Of a stretch of DNA of 49,180 nt, positions 1 to 8,601 are shown piece after piece; positions within the stretch are counted from its first letter, which is position 1; each line of letters starts with the position of its first letter. The position numbers and the translations under genes are program-made. This DNA is from an uncultured cyanobacterium (GTDB lineage Bacteria > Cyanobacteriota > Cyanobacteriia > PCC-6307 > Cyanobiaceae): NCBI GenBank assembly GCA_903823115.1, contig CAIJRN010000031.1, positions 1 through 49,180 on the forward strand. Direction: 5' to 3'. The notes beneath the pieces were generated by a model. The model was given only the letters and a program-made list of their open reading frames with translations, made no database searches and was not told where the DNA came from.

Positions 1-72
1 CATGAAGCTGGCGGAGAAGCTCCCATAGTTCATACGATCTCGTCAATGGTTGAGATAAGATTCTCCTGCTCT

Positions 73-94
73 GCCGCCTCTTCGGCGGCTTTTT
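73..94 (+). terminator. Intrinsic terminator of a gene left of the window
   Basis: A perfect 6-bp GC stem (73-78 with 84-89, five-base loop) is followed by five T residues, the form of a rho-independent terminator reading rightward. It most likely ends a + strand gene that begins outside the window. A short open tail ending in TAG at 26-28 could be the last codons of that gene, but nothing in it is recognisable. Confidence 0.75.
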
Positions 95-387
95 CATGCC
101 CGCAGCGACCCTGCAAATTGCTGATTATTCGAGGTGCCCTGTTATCTCTGATGGGAGGCATGCGGCTGGCGTGCTGATGGAGACGTGCCTAATCCTGTCT
201 GGAACCTGTAAGTTTTTTGAGGGTACCACCCTTTGGGTTGGCGCTTCGCCCATTCGTGAGTTCTTAATGATTCTTACATCTCGCCGGCTGGTCTTCGGCG
301 CACCTTGCGCCCTTGTGAAAAATTTGCACTTTTTGTTTGTCGACTTGGTATTTTGATTATTATTGTATTTCCAGTCCAGGCCCGGTG
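95..387. other. Upstream region of the CheB/CheR fusion; no gene seen
   Basis: Short ORFs occur on both strands, but none has family features or a convincing ribosome binding site. The last 90 bases are clearly richer in A/T than the following gene, which fits a promoter and leader for it. No specific operator was recognised. Confidence 0.4.
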
Positions 388-3300
388 GTGGCAAAGTCAA
401 TCGACAAGAAGGCAGAGGTGGAGCTCCCGGTCCAGCTCGATCAGGTGGTGGCGATCGGTGCGTCCGCTGGAGGGCTGGATGCGATTCAGGCGTTGGCTCG
501 TCATTTGACGCTGCCTGGTCACTTCGCTTACGTCATCGCCCAGCATCTGTCGCCCGAGCACCCCAGCCAGCTGGTCGATATCGTTGCCCGGTCCACCGGC
601 TTGAAGGTGATCACGGCCGTTGATGGCGCCGCTCTGGAGCCAGGTGTGATCGTGATCGGTCCGCCCAATCGCGACCTTGTGCTGGAGAATGGTCGCCTGC
701 GAGTTCGTGAACCGCTGCCACGCTTCGGGCCCAGCCCCTGCGTCGATCTTCTGTTTGAATCGCTGGCCGAGCAGTGGGGTGAGAAGGGGATTGCGGTGGT
801 GCTCTCCGGCACCGGTTCCGATGGTGCCCGAGGCATGCGGGCCGTCTGGGCCGCCGGCGGCCTCACCATTGCCCAGTCACCTCAGGAGGCCAAGTTCGAC
901 GGTATGCCCAAGGCGGCCATTGGCCTGGGGGGCGCCGACCTCGTTCTTGACGCCGCCGACATCGGCGAACGGCTGAGTGAGTTGATCCGGGCCGGGGGGG
1001 CAGGGGTGAGTGGGGCGTTGCCTGAACCGGAGTTGGTGCTGCTCAACACCCTCACAACCAGACTGAAGCAGCTCAGTGGTATTGATTTTTCCAAATATAA
1101 GGAATCAACCCTGCGCCGGCAGTTGCAGCGGCGCATGGCGACTCAAGGCATCAGTAGCCTCAACGATTACATACCCCTGCTCAGTGCTCAGGGGCTGGAA
1201 GCCCGGGAACTGGTGCATAACCTGCTGGTCTGCGTCACCTCGTTCTTCCGCGATCCCAAGGCTTTCGAGGCCCTGCGGCAGCAGCTGCGCAGCCAGTTGG
1301 GAGATTCGTTTCCGTCGCAGCGGCTGCGCGTCTGGGTTGCTGGCTGCGCCAGTGGTGAGGAGGCCTACTCCGTCGCCATGCTGGTCAGTGAGGTGCTCGG
1401 CCATCCTGCGGAACTGGCGATGCACCTGCGCATCTTCGCCACTGATCTCGATGAGCAGAGCCTGGCAATCGCTCGCCGTGGCCTCTATCCAGCTTCAGCT
1501 GCCGCATCGATTCCTGACGAGTTGCGCAGCCGTTTCCTCAAGGAAAAAGACGGCGAGGTTGAAGTTGTCAAAGCCTTGCGCAGTTGCATTGTCTTTGCCC
1601 GCCATAACATCTGCGAAGATCCCCCATTTCCCAATCTCGATCTGATCACCTGCCGCTACACATTGATCTATTTCACGCTACCCGTGCAGGTACGGGTGCT
1701 TGATCAATTTGCCTATGCCCTGCGGCCCGGTGGTCTGTTGTTTCTGGGAAGTGCCGAGGCCATTGGCAGTCGCAGCCCCGGTTTTACCATCATCAACGCC
1801 GCCCAGCGCCTTTATCAGCGCACCCAGGAGGCCGCCAGACGTCCGCCCGTGCTCCCCTTGGCGCCCTCCCAGCCGTTGTCTCAGTCCACCGGCCTCTCTC
1901 GTCGGACACCCACGCAGCGACCGTCCGTGCCGGAGCAACACATCGCCCTGCTGGAGGCGCTGGTTCACCAGCTCTGTGCGCCGGCGCTGGTGCTCGATCA
2001 GGCCCACGAGCTGGTGGAGGTGATCGGCGATGTCAGTCCTTACTGTCGCCTGCCTCAGGGCAGGATGTCGGCCAAAGTTGCTGCTTTCCTGCGCCCCGAG
2101 CTGCAGGCGGAGGCGCGAGTGCTGTTGCTGTTGGTGCGTGCTGAGTGCAGCCGGGCCAGCAGCGGGCTCTTGCACCTCGATGACATCGACAGCCCGATCC
2201 GGTTGCTGGCCTCGCCTCTGACGGTGGGAGATTGCAGCCTGATCTTGCTGTCCTTCCACAAGGAGTCTCAGGTGATCGCCAGCGGGGGCGACGCCAGTGA
2301 AGGGGGCGAACGGGATGAAAGCTTCGGTCGGGAAATTGAACGACTGGAGCAGGAGCTGCTCGCCAACCAGGACAGCCTGCGCCACTCCCTGAGTGAACTG
2401 GAGCAGGCCAATGAGGAGCTGGAAGCCTCTTCCGAAGAACTGCAGGCCTCCTCTGAGGAACTGCAGGCGTCGAATGAAGAACTGGAGGCATCCAATGAGG
2501 AACTCCAGGCCACCAACGAAGAATTGGCCACGCTCAATCAGCAGCTGCGCAGCCGCAGTGATGAGCTGGAGCAGCTCAATAACGACCTCGAAAATATCCA
2601 GGCTTCCCTGAGCCAGGGCATGGTGATCCTGGATTGCCATCTGCGGATCACGCGCTTCTCTCCCCTGGCGGTGCGGGTGTTCGGGCTCGTCGCCAGTGAT
2701 ATCGGCCAGTCGCTGATCGGGGTGCCAACCACCGTGCCCCTGCCGGACCTGCGCGAAACGCTGATGGCTGTCATGGAGAACGGTCATCGCCGCAGCGTCG
2801 AAGCCAGCAGCGAGGAGGTGTCCTACCTGGTGCAGTTCATGCCGTACCAGCAACGGGATGGCATGCGCCTGGGGGTGATCATCTCCCTGACGGATGTGTC
2901 GGAATTAGTGGCCCTGCGCCGCGCTGCGGAGGCGGCGCTGAGCGAGTTCACCTGCCTCACCATTGCCCTCGAGGTGGCTGTCTGGAAGAAGGATCTCCCG
3001 TTGCAGAAGCTGCTGTTCATGAGTGAGCGCATCCGGGCGATCATCGGCTGGACACCTGCCGAGCTGTGCCAGCAGCCCCAACTGCTGCAGGAGGCGATTG
3101 ATCCCGCCGACAGCGCCTTGGTGCAGGCTGCCCGCAATGTGCAGCAGGGGGCCTGGTCGGTGGCCTACCGGCTGCAGAGCCGGGATGGCCGCAAGCACTG
3201 GGTGCAGGAATCAGCGAAGGTGATGCAGGAGGGCAGCGAGCCTGTCGTGGTGGGCACCCTCACCGATATCACCGAACTGCGCGCCCTCGAAGAGCAGGCC

Positions 3301-3720
3301 CGCCAGCAACTGGCCACGTTGGAGGCCATTTTCGACAACAACCTGTTCGCCCTGGCCGGGCTGGACGCGGATCTGCGGTTGGTGTTGGCCAATGACAGCT
3401 TCTGCAGCTTGGTGGGCTTCAGCCGCGAGTCGATTCAAGGCATGCCCGCGGCCGCCTTTGCCGCTGCACCCGTTGAGCAGGCTGCCGATGGTTCCTCCAG
3501 GCCGGGCGAAGACCTGGTGGATGCGCTGCAGGCGGTGCTGGCCGGGGCGGATCAGCCACGGCGGCGCCAACTGGCGATTCGCAGCCAGGACGGCAGCATC
3601 CATGCGGTGGAGGCCGAAATCGTGGCGGTTGGCCAGCAAGGCCTCCAGCCGCCAGATCAGCCCGCAGGCCAGGTGAAGCTGCTGCTGATCGCTCAGGAGC
3701 GGGCGGCAGGATCGACCTGA
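388..3720 (+). CDS. CheB-CheR-coiled coil-PAS chemotaxis-type fusion protein
   Basis: A soluble 1,110-residue fusion. Residues about 18-205 are a CheB methylesterase domain with the triad visible: Ser26 in GASAGG, His53 in AQH and Asp145 in GTGSDG. Residues about 215-480 are a CheR methyltransferase, with SAM-binding GCASGEEAY. A long coiled coil follows, built of EELEASSEELQ-type repeats near residue 670-760, then two to three PAS/PAC domains to the C-terminus. There is no receiver, histidine kinase or GGDEF domain. Such CheBR-PAS proteins are known as sensory proteins, often with a partner kinase; none lies next to this one. The usual CRN of the CheR signature is CRY here (Tyr424). The longest frame opens at a TTG at 337 without a binding site; GTG at 388 (or 385) fits the domain start better. 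Confidence 0.9.
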   Translation: MAKSIDKKAEVELPVQLDQVVAIGASAGGLDAIQALARHLTLPGHFAYVIAQHLSPEHPSQLVDIVARSTGLKVITAVDGAALEPGVIVIGPPNRDLVLENGRLRVREPLPRFGPSPCVDLLFESLAEQWGEKGIAVVLSGTGSDGARGMRAVWAAGGLTIAQSPQEAKFDGMPKAAIGLGGADLVLDAADIGERLSELIRAGGAGVSGALPEPELVLLNTLTTRLKQLSGIDFSKYKESTLRRQLQRRMATQGISSLNDYIPLLSAQGLEARELVHNLLVCVTSFFRDPKAFEALRQQLRSQLGDSFPSQRLRVWVAGCASGEEAYSVAMLVSEVLGHPAELAMHLRIFATDLDEQSLAIARRGLYPASAAASIPDELRSRFLKEKDGEVEVVKALRSCIVFARHNICEDPPFPNLDLITCRYTLIYFTLPVQVRVLDQFAYALRPGGLLFLGSAEAIGSRSPGFTIINAAQRLYQRTQEAARRPPVLPLAPSQPLSQSTGLSRRTPTQRPSVPEQHIALLEALVHQLCAPALVLDQAHELVEVIGDVSPYCRLPQGRMSAKVAAFLRPELQAEARVLLLLVRAECSRASSGLLHLDDIDSPIRLLASPLTVGDCSLILLSFHKESQVIASGGDASEGGERDESFGREIERLEQELLANQDSLRHSLSELEQANEELEASSEELQASSEELQASNEELEASNEELQATNEELATLNQQLRSRSDELEQLNNDLENIQASLSQGMVILDCHLRITRFSPLAVRVFGLVASDIGQSLIGVPTTVPLPDLRETLMAVMENGHRRSVEASSEEVSYLVQFMPYQQRDGMRLGVIISLTDVSELVALRRAAEAALSEFTCLTIALEVAVWKKDLPLQKLLFMSERIRAIIGWTPAELCQQPQLLQEAIDPADSALVQAARNVQQGAWSVAYRLQSRDGRKHWVQESAKVMQEGSEPVVVGTLTDITELRALEEQARQQLATLEAIFDNNLFALAGLDADLRLVLANDSFCSLVGFSRESIQGMPAAAFAAAPVEQAADGSSRPGEDLVDALQAVLAGADQPRRRQLAIRSQDGSIHAVEAEIVAVGQQGLQPPDQPAGQVKLLLIAQERAAGST

Positions 3721-3992
3721 TCGCCAGCTTCGCCGTCAAGCCTGCCCGGCAGGGCAGGACCCTGCTGCAATGACTGGCTGATCAAGTGTTCCGCCAGTTC
3801 GCCGGGGGAGCGGCCGCACTAGGCCGCCAGCCGCAGCAGCTGTTCGTGGGCCTCGGTCGACAGCTGCAGTTCAAGGCGCCTGGGGAAGACGGCTGGGTCG
3901 AGCCGCAGGGGTTCAGCTTCGACTGCGGGAGAGTCAGGCAGGCCGCAGGAGCTGGTGGGGGAAGGAGAGCAATCCCGAAAATCTTTGACCAA
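3693..3992 (-). pseudogene. Ribbon-helix-helix (CopG/Arc-like) gene split by an amber stop
   Basis: One frame on the minus strand reads RRLELQLSTEAHEQLLRLAA, then TAG at 3821-3819, then CGRSPGELAEHLISQSLQQG, ending at TGA 3695-3693. The two halves make a complete RHH fold: strand plus helix A, turn, helix B. The intact gene was probably cut by a point mutation such as CAG to TAG. The start is unclear; a TTG near 3992 is one option. Its 3' end overlaps the end of the CheB/CheR fusion gene antisense. Alternatives are a sequencing error or amber readthrough. RHH proteins are dimeric DNA binders, often antitoxins or plasmid-type repressors, but no toxin gene is adjacent. Confidence 0.6.
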
Positions 3993-4231
3993 GGGAGAAT
4001 TTGCCGAACAGCAGAGGCGAAACTTTTCAAAAACATACACCCCTGCTCCCATCCCTTGAAGCTGGAGCAGATGTTGGCGCCACCGTATTCTTTGATCTGC
4101 TGCCTGTTCTTGTGTTATGGGATACATCGACCCTTGCAGATCAATCAATCAAAAGTTGGATAACTTCCGTCATCTAGCTGCCGTGGCTGATGCATTTGGC
4201 CGGCTCGCGCTGAATGGCTCGTGGTTGGCGA

Positions 4232-4806
4232 CTGCCAGGCAGCTCATGCTGACAGGACGTCGTCGGAGTCTTGTTGTCGGTGATCGCGAGGGTATGGACA
4301 TGAGGTTGATTCAGGCTGTCGGCTGATCTGGCCGGGCAGCCTGAATCCCTGATGGAAGGTCCTGGTCGACCTTTAATTTCCCCGAAGGTGACCGTTGCCC
4401 TGGATCTTCCTGTCGATCGCCAGGGGTATGGGTACGCCCAGGAAATCCTGGTTGACAGGGGCAGCGGGAACTGGCAATCTCGCGTGATTGCGCAATGAAT
4501 CCTCCAGTAGATAAGCGCAGAGATTGGAGACTGAGCGTCCTTCTTCCTCGGATCGCATCAGCAGGGCTTCATGGACGTGATAGCTGAGGGTGATCGTGAT
4601 TCGCCTGGGCTGGCGTTGCAACATCCGGAGTCTTTCATTCATGGCTGGCTTCTCCTTGAAAGGGTCGGAAAGATCCGGGGATTGGATCTGGGATGCATCC
4701 AGGAATCGGGATGGTTCCAAAAATGCTGTTGTTTTGCGGTTTTTGTGCTATGCTCGCTGGGCTATAGCTGTTTGGCTGCAAGCCTGTCTCTCTTTTCTGC
4801 ATGCTA
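4232..4806. repeat. Direct repeat copy 1 containing an RHH gene
   Basis: This block matches 5121-5650 in the same orientation. The match covers the 3' flank (from CTGCCAGGCAGCTCATGCTGA), the whole RHH gene, its AAGGAG binding site and part of the upstream region. Similarity is high in the coding half and fades upstream. It is a tandem duplication of gene plus flanks; no transposase or terminal repeats were seen. Confidence 0.8.
4373..4642 (-). CDS. Ribbon-helix-helix DNA-binding protein, copy A
   Basis: 89 residues. RRITITLS (13-20) is the DNA-contacting strand. Helix A is about 21-35 and helix B about 37-52 (SVSNLCAYLLEDSLRN), with a Pro-rich, basic tail to residue 89. This is the CopG/Arc/MetJ-like fold, which dimerises and binds operator DNA. 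ATG at 4642 is chosen because AAGGAG lies 9 bases upstream. The frame continues open further upstream, but without a better start. Copy B at 5262-5531 is identical at about 72 of 89 positions. The DNA target is unknown, and no toxin or partner gene is adjacent. Autoregulation is plausible because the upstream DNA is duplicated with the gene. Confidence 0.8.
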   Translation of the reverse strand: MNERLRMLQRQPRRITITLSYHVHEALLMRSEEEGRSVSNLCAYLLEDSLRNHARLPVPAAPVNQDFLGVPIPLAIDRKIQGNGHLRGN

Positions 4807-5120
4807 CGCGCTGTGTTTCGCAGTCGCGAATTCTTAGTAAAACTATGCATCCTTTTCGGCGTCGCCGGATGCTGAAGCGGATAAGGGGGTAATGGATGGC
4901 TTGATCTCCCCCTCACTGTTGTGTTCTGGACGATATTGCCTCTTCCAACGCTATCCCCAAAAGGTTTGGCAGCGCCCTATCACGCGGCGCCATGACTTGC
5001 GCTTCTCGCAGGCTCGCGCTCAAGCGCTCACGGCCGGCGACGCCAAAGAGAAGTTGCAGAAAAAAGGTGACGGCATTCCAAATCCCCGGCCTCACCCAAG
5101 AGTGGCCGACTCGTCTAGGG
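4807..5120. other. Spacer between the two RHH repeat copies
   Basis: About 310 bases with only short, low-quality ORFs on both strands and no recognisable motif, terminator or RNA gene. Confidence 0.4.
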
Positions 5121-5650
5121 CTGCCAAGCAGCCCATGCTGACGGGGCATTGATGGAACCTTGCTGTCGGTGCTGCCGACGGTATGGCTACGAGGTTGGTT
5201 CAGGCTATCGACTGATCTGGCCGGGAAGCCTGAATCCCAGATTGAAGATCTTGGTCGACCCTCAACTCCCCCGAAGATGACCGTTGCTCGGAATCTTCCT
5301 ATCCATCGACTGGGGAATGGCTACGCCCAGGAGTTCCTGGTGGATGGGAATACCGGGTACCGGCAATCTTGCGGGATTGCGCAATGCATCCTCCAGAAGA
5401 TAAGCGCAGAGATTGGAGACTGAGCGCCCCTCTTCCTCGGATCGGGTCAGCAGAGCCTCGTGGACGTGATAGCTGAGGGTGATCGTGATTCGCCTGGGCT
5501 GACGTTGCAGCATCCGGAGTCTGTCGTTCATGGCTGGATTCTCCTTAAATCGTGGTGAATAGGGCGGGATTCGGAACTGGGACGGATCCAGGAATGCTGT
5601 GGTCGTATTGCTGTTCTGCTGCAACTCTATCCCTCTTTGCTGCATGCCAC
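5121..5650. repeat. Direct repeat copy 2 containing an RHH gene
   Basis: Counterpart of 4232-4806. It shares the 3' flank, coding region, binding site and a diverged upstream segment. Sequence drift between copies lies mainly outside the RHH fold, suggesting an older duplication whose DNA-binding part is still under selection. Confidence 0.8.
5262..5531 (-). CDS. Ribbon-helix-helix DNA-binding protein, copy B
   Basis: 89 residues, a paralogue of the product of 4373-4642. The first 59 residues, which include the RHH fold, differ at only four places (3, 29, 49, 53). The C-terminal tail carries the other 13 or so changes. The strand RRITITLS and helix B SVSNLCAYLLEDALRN are intact. ATG at 5531 is preceded by AAGGAG at good spacing. 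It is probably a small repressor. A conserved fold with a drifting tail suggests both copies are expressed and bind similar sites. Whether they form heterodimers cannot be told from sequence. Confidence 0.8.
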   Translation of the reverse strand: MNDRLRMLQRQPRRITITLSYHVHEALLTRSEEEGRSVSNLCAYLLEDALRNPARLPVPGIPIHQELLGVAIPQSMDRKIPSNGHLRGS

Positions 5651-5938
5651 ATGATGTATTCTGCCGCAGATTTACCGTGTCGAGACGGCGCAGAAGGCCC
5701 CATCTCTTGCTGCACCTGGGCGATTCGCTGGCTTCGGCTGAGGGTGCATTCAGCGGGAGCCTGCCTATCCCGGGGTTGGCTGTCTTGTCCATTCAGTGGC
5801 CCAGCCGACGAGCTGCCATTGCGCCTGTGCTTGCCGATGGGTGGGCGCCGAATTCTGTTGCGAATCTGCCTCATGGCTTGGGTGGAGATCTTTGCCTTCT
5901 TGCTCTTGATTGTGTGTCTCCTGACCCGGTTTCTCGCT

Positions 5939-5966
5939 CTCTCCCTCCCCCCTGTGGCAGGGAGAG
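5939..5966. repeat. Inverted repeat CTCTCCCT / AGGGAGAG
   Basis: A perfect 8-bp inverted repeat with a 12-base C-rich spacer. It has no T tract, so it is not an obvious terminator. It resembles the intergenic palindromic elements dispersed in many genomes, but only one copy was noticed in this window. Confidence 0.5.
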
Positions 5967-6105
5967 GGCGAATGTGAGTTCGAGCCGAGTGTTCGGTGGT
6001 GGTGCGGGAGCCATCCAGTGGCAACGGTGAATTGATGGTGAAACTCCATCGTGTTGGCGATTGCATGGACGGCTGCTTTCCGAAGCGTGGACATGATTGA
6101 GGCGA

Positions 6106-6134
6106 GCCTAAGTGGCTTGGCCCAAGACTTAGGC
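6106..6134. repeat. Two-tier hairpin GCCTAAGT ... ACTTAGGC
   Basis: An 8-bp outer stem (6106-6113 with 6127-6134) encloses a two-base bulge and an inner 4-bp stem CTTG/CAAG with loop GCC. No T tract follows. It lies about 290 bases upstream of the glycosyltransferase start, in non-coding A/T-rich DNA. Function unknown: RNA structure or protein-binding palindrome. Confidence 0.5.
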
Positions 6135-6421
6135 GATGTTGGTTTAGAGCGTAAATCGAATTACAAAATGTCTTTCCGCTTTGGACTAATCGGCAATATT
6201 TCATTTTTTGGTTCTGAACCTGGCTGCCGCCGCTCGTTGGTTTCGGTCGCTCACCGCGGGCGACGGCGTCAGTCGGCCGCGGTGAGCATCAGGTCAGCGG
6301 CCAGTCGGCCTTGCCGTCACCGTCCTGGGCCAGTGCTGCCGCGTCAGTGCTGCTGCGTCAGTCCTGCGCGTTCCCCTCAGGCAGGCCGCGGGATGATCGG
6401 GGCCGATCGCATGGAACGTCG

Positions 6422-8092
6422 ATGGGCAGTGGCCGGCTGCGGGTCTGGCGGGACTGGGATGGGCGCCTGGCCGCGGGACTGCTGCTGCTCTGGATCCTGG
6501 CCGTGATCCTGGCGATCACGGGCCTCGGCGGCGTGCCTCTGGTGGACTGGGATGAGGGCATCGTTGCCCGGGTCGCCCTGGAGACCAGCCAGGCACCCTG
6601 GCCCCAGCGGCTCTGGCCCAGCTACTGGGGCGAGCCCTATCTCAACAAGCCGCCGTTGATCCACTGGCTGATCGCGGCCTGCATCGATGTCTGGCGTCTG
6701 GTCAGTCTGGCGCCCACGCCCACCGATCCGGCTGCGGCCCTGCCGCCGGAATGGCTGCTGCGCCTCGGCCCTTCGCTGCTGTCGTCCCTGCTCGTGCCGC
6801 TGCTGGGCTTGACCCAGTGGCGCCTGCGGCCCGGCGAGCGCAGCGCGGCCCTGGCCAGCGCCGCGATCGCCCTCACCCTGATGCCCCTGGCCCGCCATGG
6901 CCACCGGGTGATGCTCGACGGCAGCCAGCTGGTGGCGATCGCCCTGCTCTGGTGGGCTCTGCTCGGCCCGATGGGCTCCTGGCGGCGGATTCTCGGTTGG
7001 GGTGTTCTGGCGGGCCTGGCCAGTAGTGCCCTGCTGCTGCTCAAGGCCCCCACCGCCCTGCCGGTCCTGATCTCGGCCCTGGCCTTGAGGGGCCTGGAGC
7101 GGGATCTGCGGCCCTTGCAGTGGCTGCTGCTGCTTCTGGCTCTGCTGGTTGGCCTGGTACCCGGCCTGGCCTGGCATCTGGGCCATTGGTGGCAGCGGGG
7201 CGACGGGGCGTTGCAGATGTGGCTCGGCCAGGGCTATGCCCGCATCGGCAACGCCATCGAGGGGCATCAGGACGGCCCTTTCACCGTGGTTCTGGAGATG
7301 CTCGAGGGGGGGTGGCCGTGGCTGCCCCTCTGGCCCTTCGGCCTGGCCCTGGCCTGGCGGGCGCGGCGCCGTCGGGCCGGGCTCTGGTGCCTGGGGCTCA
7401 CCCTGGCGATGAGCCTGATGGTGCTGCCCCTGCGCACCCAGTTGCCCTGGTACAGCCTGCTGCTCTGGCCCCCCTTCGTCCTGGTCTGCGGGCCGGTGCT
7501 GGCCTCGATGCTGGATCACCGACCTCCGGATCGGGGCGCCGGTCTCGGCCTGGTGGCCCGACTGCCGCGCCTGTGGAGCCTGCTCGGCATCCTTGTCGTC
7601 GCCCTGGCGCTGTTGTCGCTGGCGGGAGTTCTGCCGCCGCTGCGTCCCGCCGCTGCCATCACCCTGGTGTTCGGCAGCGGTTTGATTGCAGGGGCCTGGT
7701 TGCTGGGCCGGCCCGATCGCCGGCAACGGCGTCTGGGGGGGCTGGTGATGGTGCTCGGCACCTGGTTGGCCCTGCTGCTGTTACTGGCCAGTCCCCTGTG
7801 GTTGTGGGAACTGCATGAACGCTGGCCCGTGCCCCGGCTGGCCCAGCTGCTGGCGGGCCAGGGCGCCAATGAGGTGCGTCTCTGGCAAGAAGAGGAGCGG
7901 CCCAGTCTCAATTGGTATGCAGGCCGGCGCCTGCGCGGCGAAGACCATCTCCAGCTGGCTCCTGGGGAGTCGATCCTGCTGCTCAGCCTCAAGCGGCCCC
8001 AGGTGGCCGATCTGAGCTGTCAGGCTCTCGCCCACCCAGCTCCGCTCACCCTTTATCGCTGCAGACTGGCATCGGCAGCTGCCAAGCCCTGA
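6422..8092 (+). CDS. GT-C membrane glycosyltransferase (ArnT/PMT-2-like, GT39/GT83 type)
   Basis: 556 residues and very hydrophobic, with about ten or more membrane helices and a C-terminal soluble part. The first extracytoplasmic loop carries WDEG, the position of the catalytic acidic pair in polyprenyl-phosphate-sugar transferases. It is followed by YLNKPPLIHWL, the KPPL-type motif of the ArnT/PMT-2 family. Members move a sugar from a lipid-phosphate carrier onto lipid A, protein or another acceptor on the outer face of the membrane. The actual donor and acceptor here are unknown. The frame is open upstream from TTG 6311, but ATG 6422 directly precedes the first membrane segment and is preferred. 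It stands alone, without sugar-pathway neighbours. Confidence 0.85.
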   Translation: MGSGRLRVWRDWDGRLAAGLLLLWILAVILAITGLGGVPLVDWDEGIVARVALETSQAPWPQRLWPSYWGEPYLNKPPLIHWLIAACIDVWRLVSLAPTPTDPAAALPPEWLLRLGPSLLSSLLVPLLGLTQWRLRPGERSAALASAAIALTLMPLARHGHRVMLDGSQLVAIALLWWALLGPMGSWRRILGWGVLAGLASSALLLLKAPTALPVLISALALRGLERDLRPLQWLLLLLALLVGLVPGLAWHLGHWWQRGDGALQMWLGQGYARIGNAIEGHQDGPFTVVLEMLEGGWPWLPLWPFGLALAWRARRRRAGLWCLGLTLAMSLMVLPLRTQLPWYSLLLWPPFVLVCGPVLASMLDHRPPDRGAGLGLVARLPRLWSLLGILVVALALLSLAGVLPPLRPAAAITLVFGSGLIAGAWLLGRPDRRQRRLGGLVMVLGTWLALLLLLASPLWLWELHERWPVPRLAQLLAGQGANEVRLWQEEERPSLNWYAGRRLRGEDHLQLAPGESILLLSLKRPQVADLSCQALAHPAPLTLYRCRLASAAAKP

Positions 8093-8191
8093 ACCAGGAA
8101 CGGACAACGACGGCCCCAGCTGCTCCCGCGGGGAGCGGCAGCCTCTGATGGCTTCGGCGGCGAAGCCATTCCAGCCGCGATATCGGCTAAC

Positions 8192-8446
8192 TCAGGCCTT
8201 GGGGCCTTTGCCGACGAAGAGTGTTTCCTTGCTGTCCTTGAGCTCCTTCCAGATCGCCCGGATCTGGGCATAGGCCTGCTCCTGGCTGAGTTTGCCATTG
8301 GCTTGCAGGCCCACAATCAACCCCACCCGCTCGGCGAAGGATTCCAGGTTCTGATGGAACAGCAGTCGCTCCGGTGACCAGTCATTGCCGCGGTATCCGG
8401 CATGGGCCTCCATCGGCGACCTGACCCCATTGTCATCACTTGCCAC
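8192..8446 (-). CDS. Small conserved cyanobacterial protein of unknown function
   Basis: 84 residues from GTG 8446, or 73 from ATG 8413. Soluble, with a helical core (NLESFAERVGLIVGLQANGK) and a charged C-terminus. There are no signal peptide, cysteines or known catalytic motifs. The coding character is good, and I recall similar short proteins in picocyanobacteria, but no function can be given. It converges with the glycosyltransferase gene, leaving about 100 bases between stops. Confidence 0.6.
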   Translation of the reverse strand: MASDDNGVRSPMEAHAGYRGNDWSPERLLFHQNLESFAERVGLIVGLQANGKLSQEQAYAQIRAIWKELKDSKETLFVGKGPKA

Positions 8447-8601
8447 GTCAGGCTCAATACCGTTGGATCAGGCTAGATCGCAGTTCTGGGTCACGGGGTT
8501 AAGGGCAGTTCAAGCCCCGCTTCAAAGGTTGCGGACAATCTCCTCCCAGCCCCCGGTCGCGGCGGCGGGCGCAGAGCCCATTCAATCGGCAGATCTTGGC
8601 G

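Larger units (their letters stand above)
5651..6421. other. 770-base region without a recognisable gene
   Basis: Several ORFs overlap here on both strands (for example 5545-6204 minus), but none shows a family motif, plausible start or coherent composition. The region holds two hairpin-forming inverted repeats, annotated separately. Its right end is markedly A/T-rich (6140-6220) and may carry the promoter of the glycosyltransferase gene. Confidence 0.45.

Noticed and set aside
1678-2853. 391-codon open frame antisense to the CheB/CheR fusion
   Set aside because: Gln/Arg/His-rich shadow of a GC-rich gene, with no domain and no start signal.
3740-3757. CCTGCC/GGCAGG hairpin after the CheB/CheR fusion as a terminator
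   Set aside because: No T tract follows, and the sequence lies inside the reading frame of the broken RHH gene.
5545-6204. 219-codon minus-strand frame in the gene-poor region
   Set aside because: No motif, poor composition, crosses both hairpins, and overlaps other equally poor frames.
6377-7726. 449-codon open frame antisense to the glycosyltransferase
   Set aside because: Composition (Gln, Gly, Pro, Arg) is typical of a complementary-strand shadow of a Leu/Ala-rich membrane gene.
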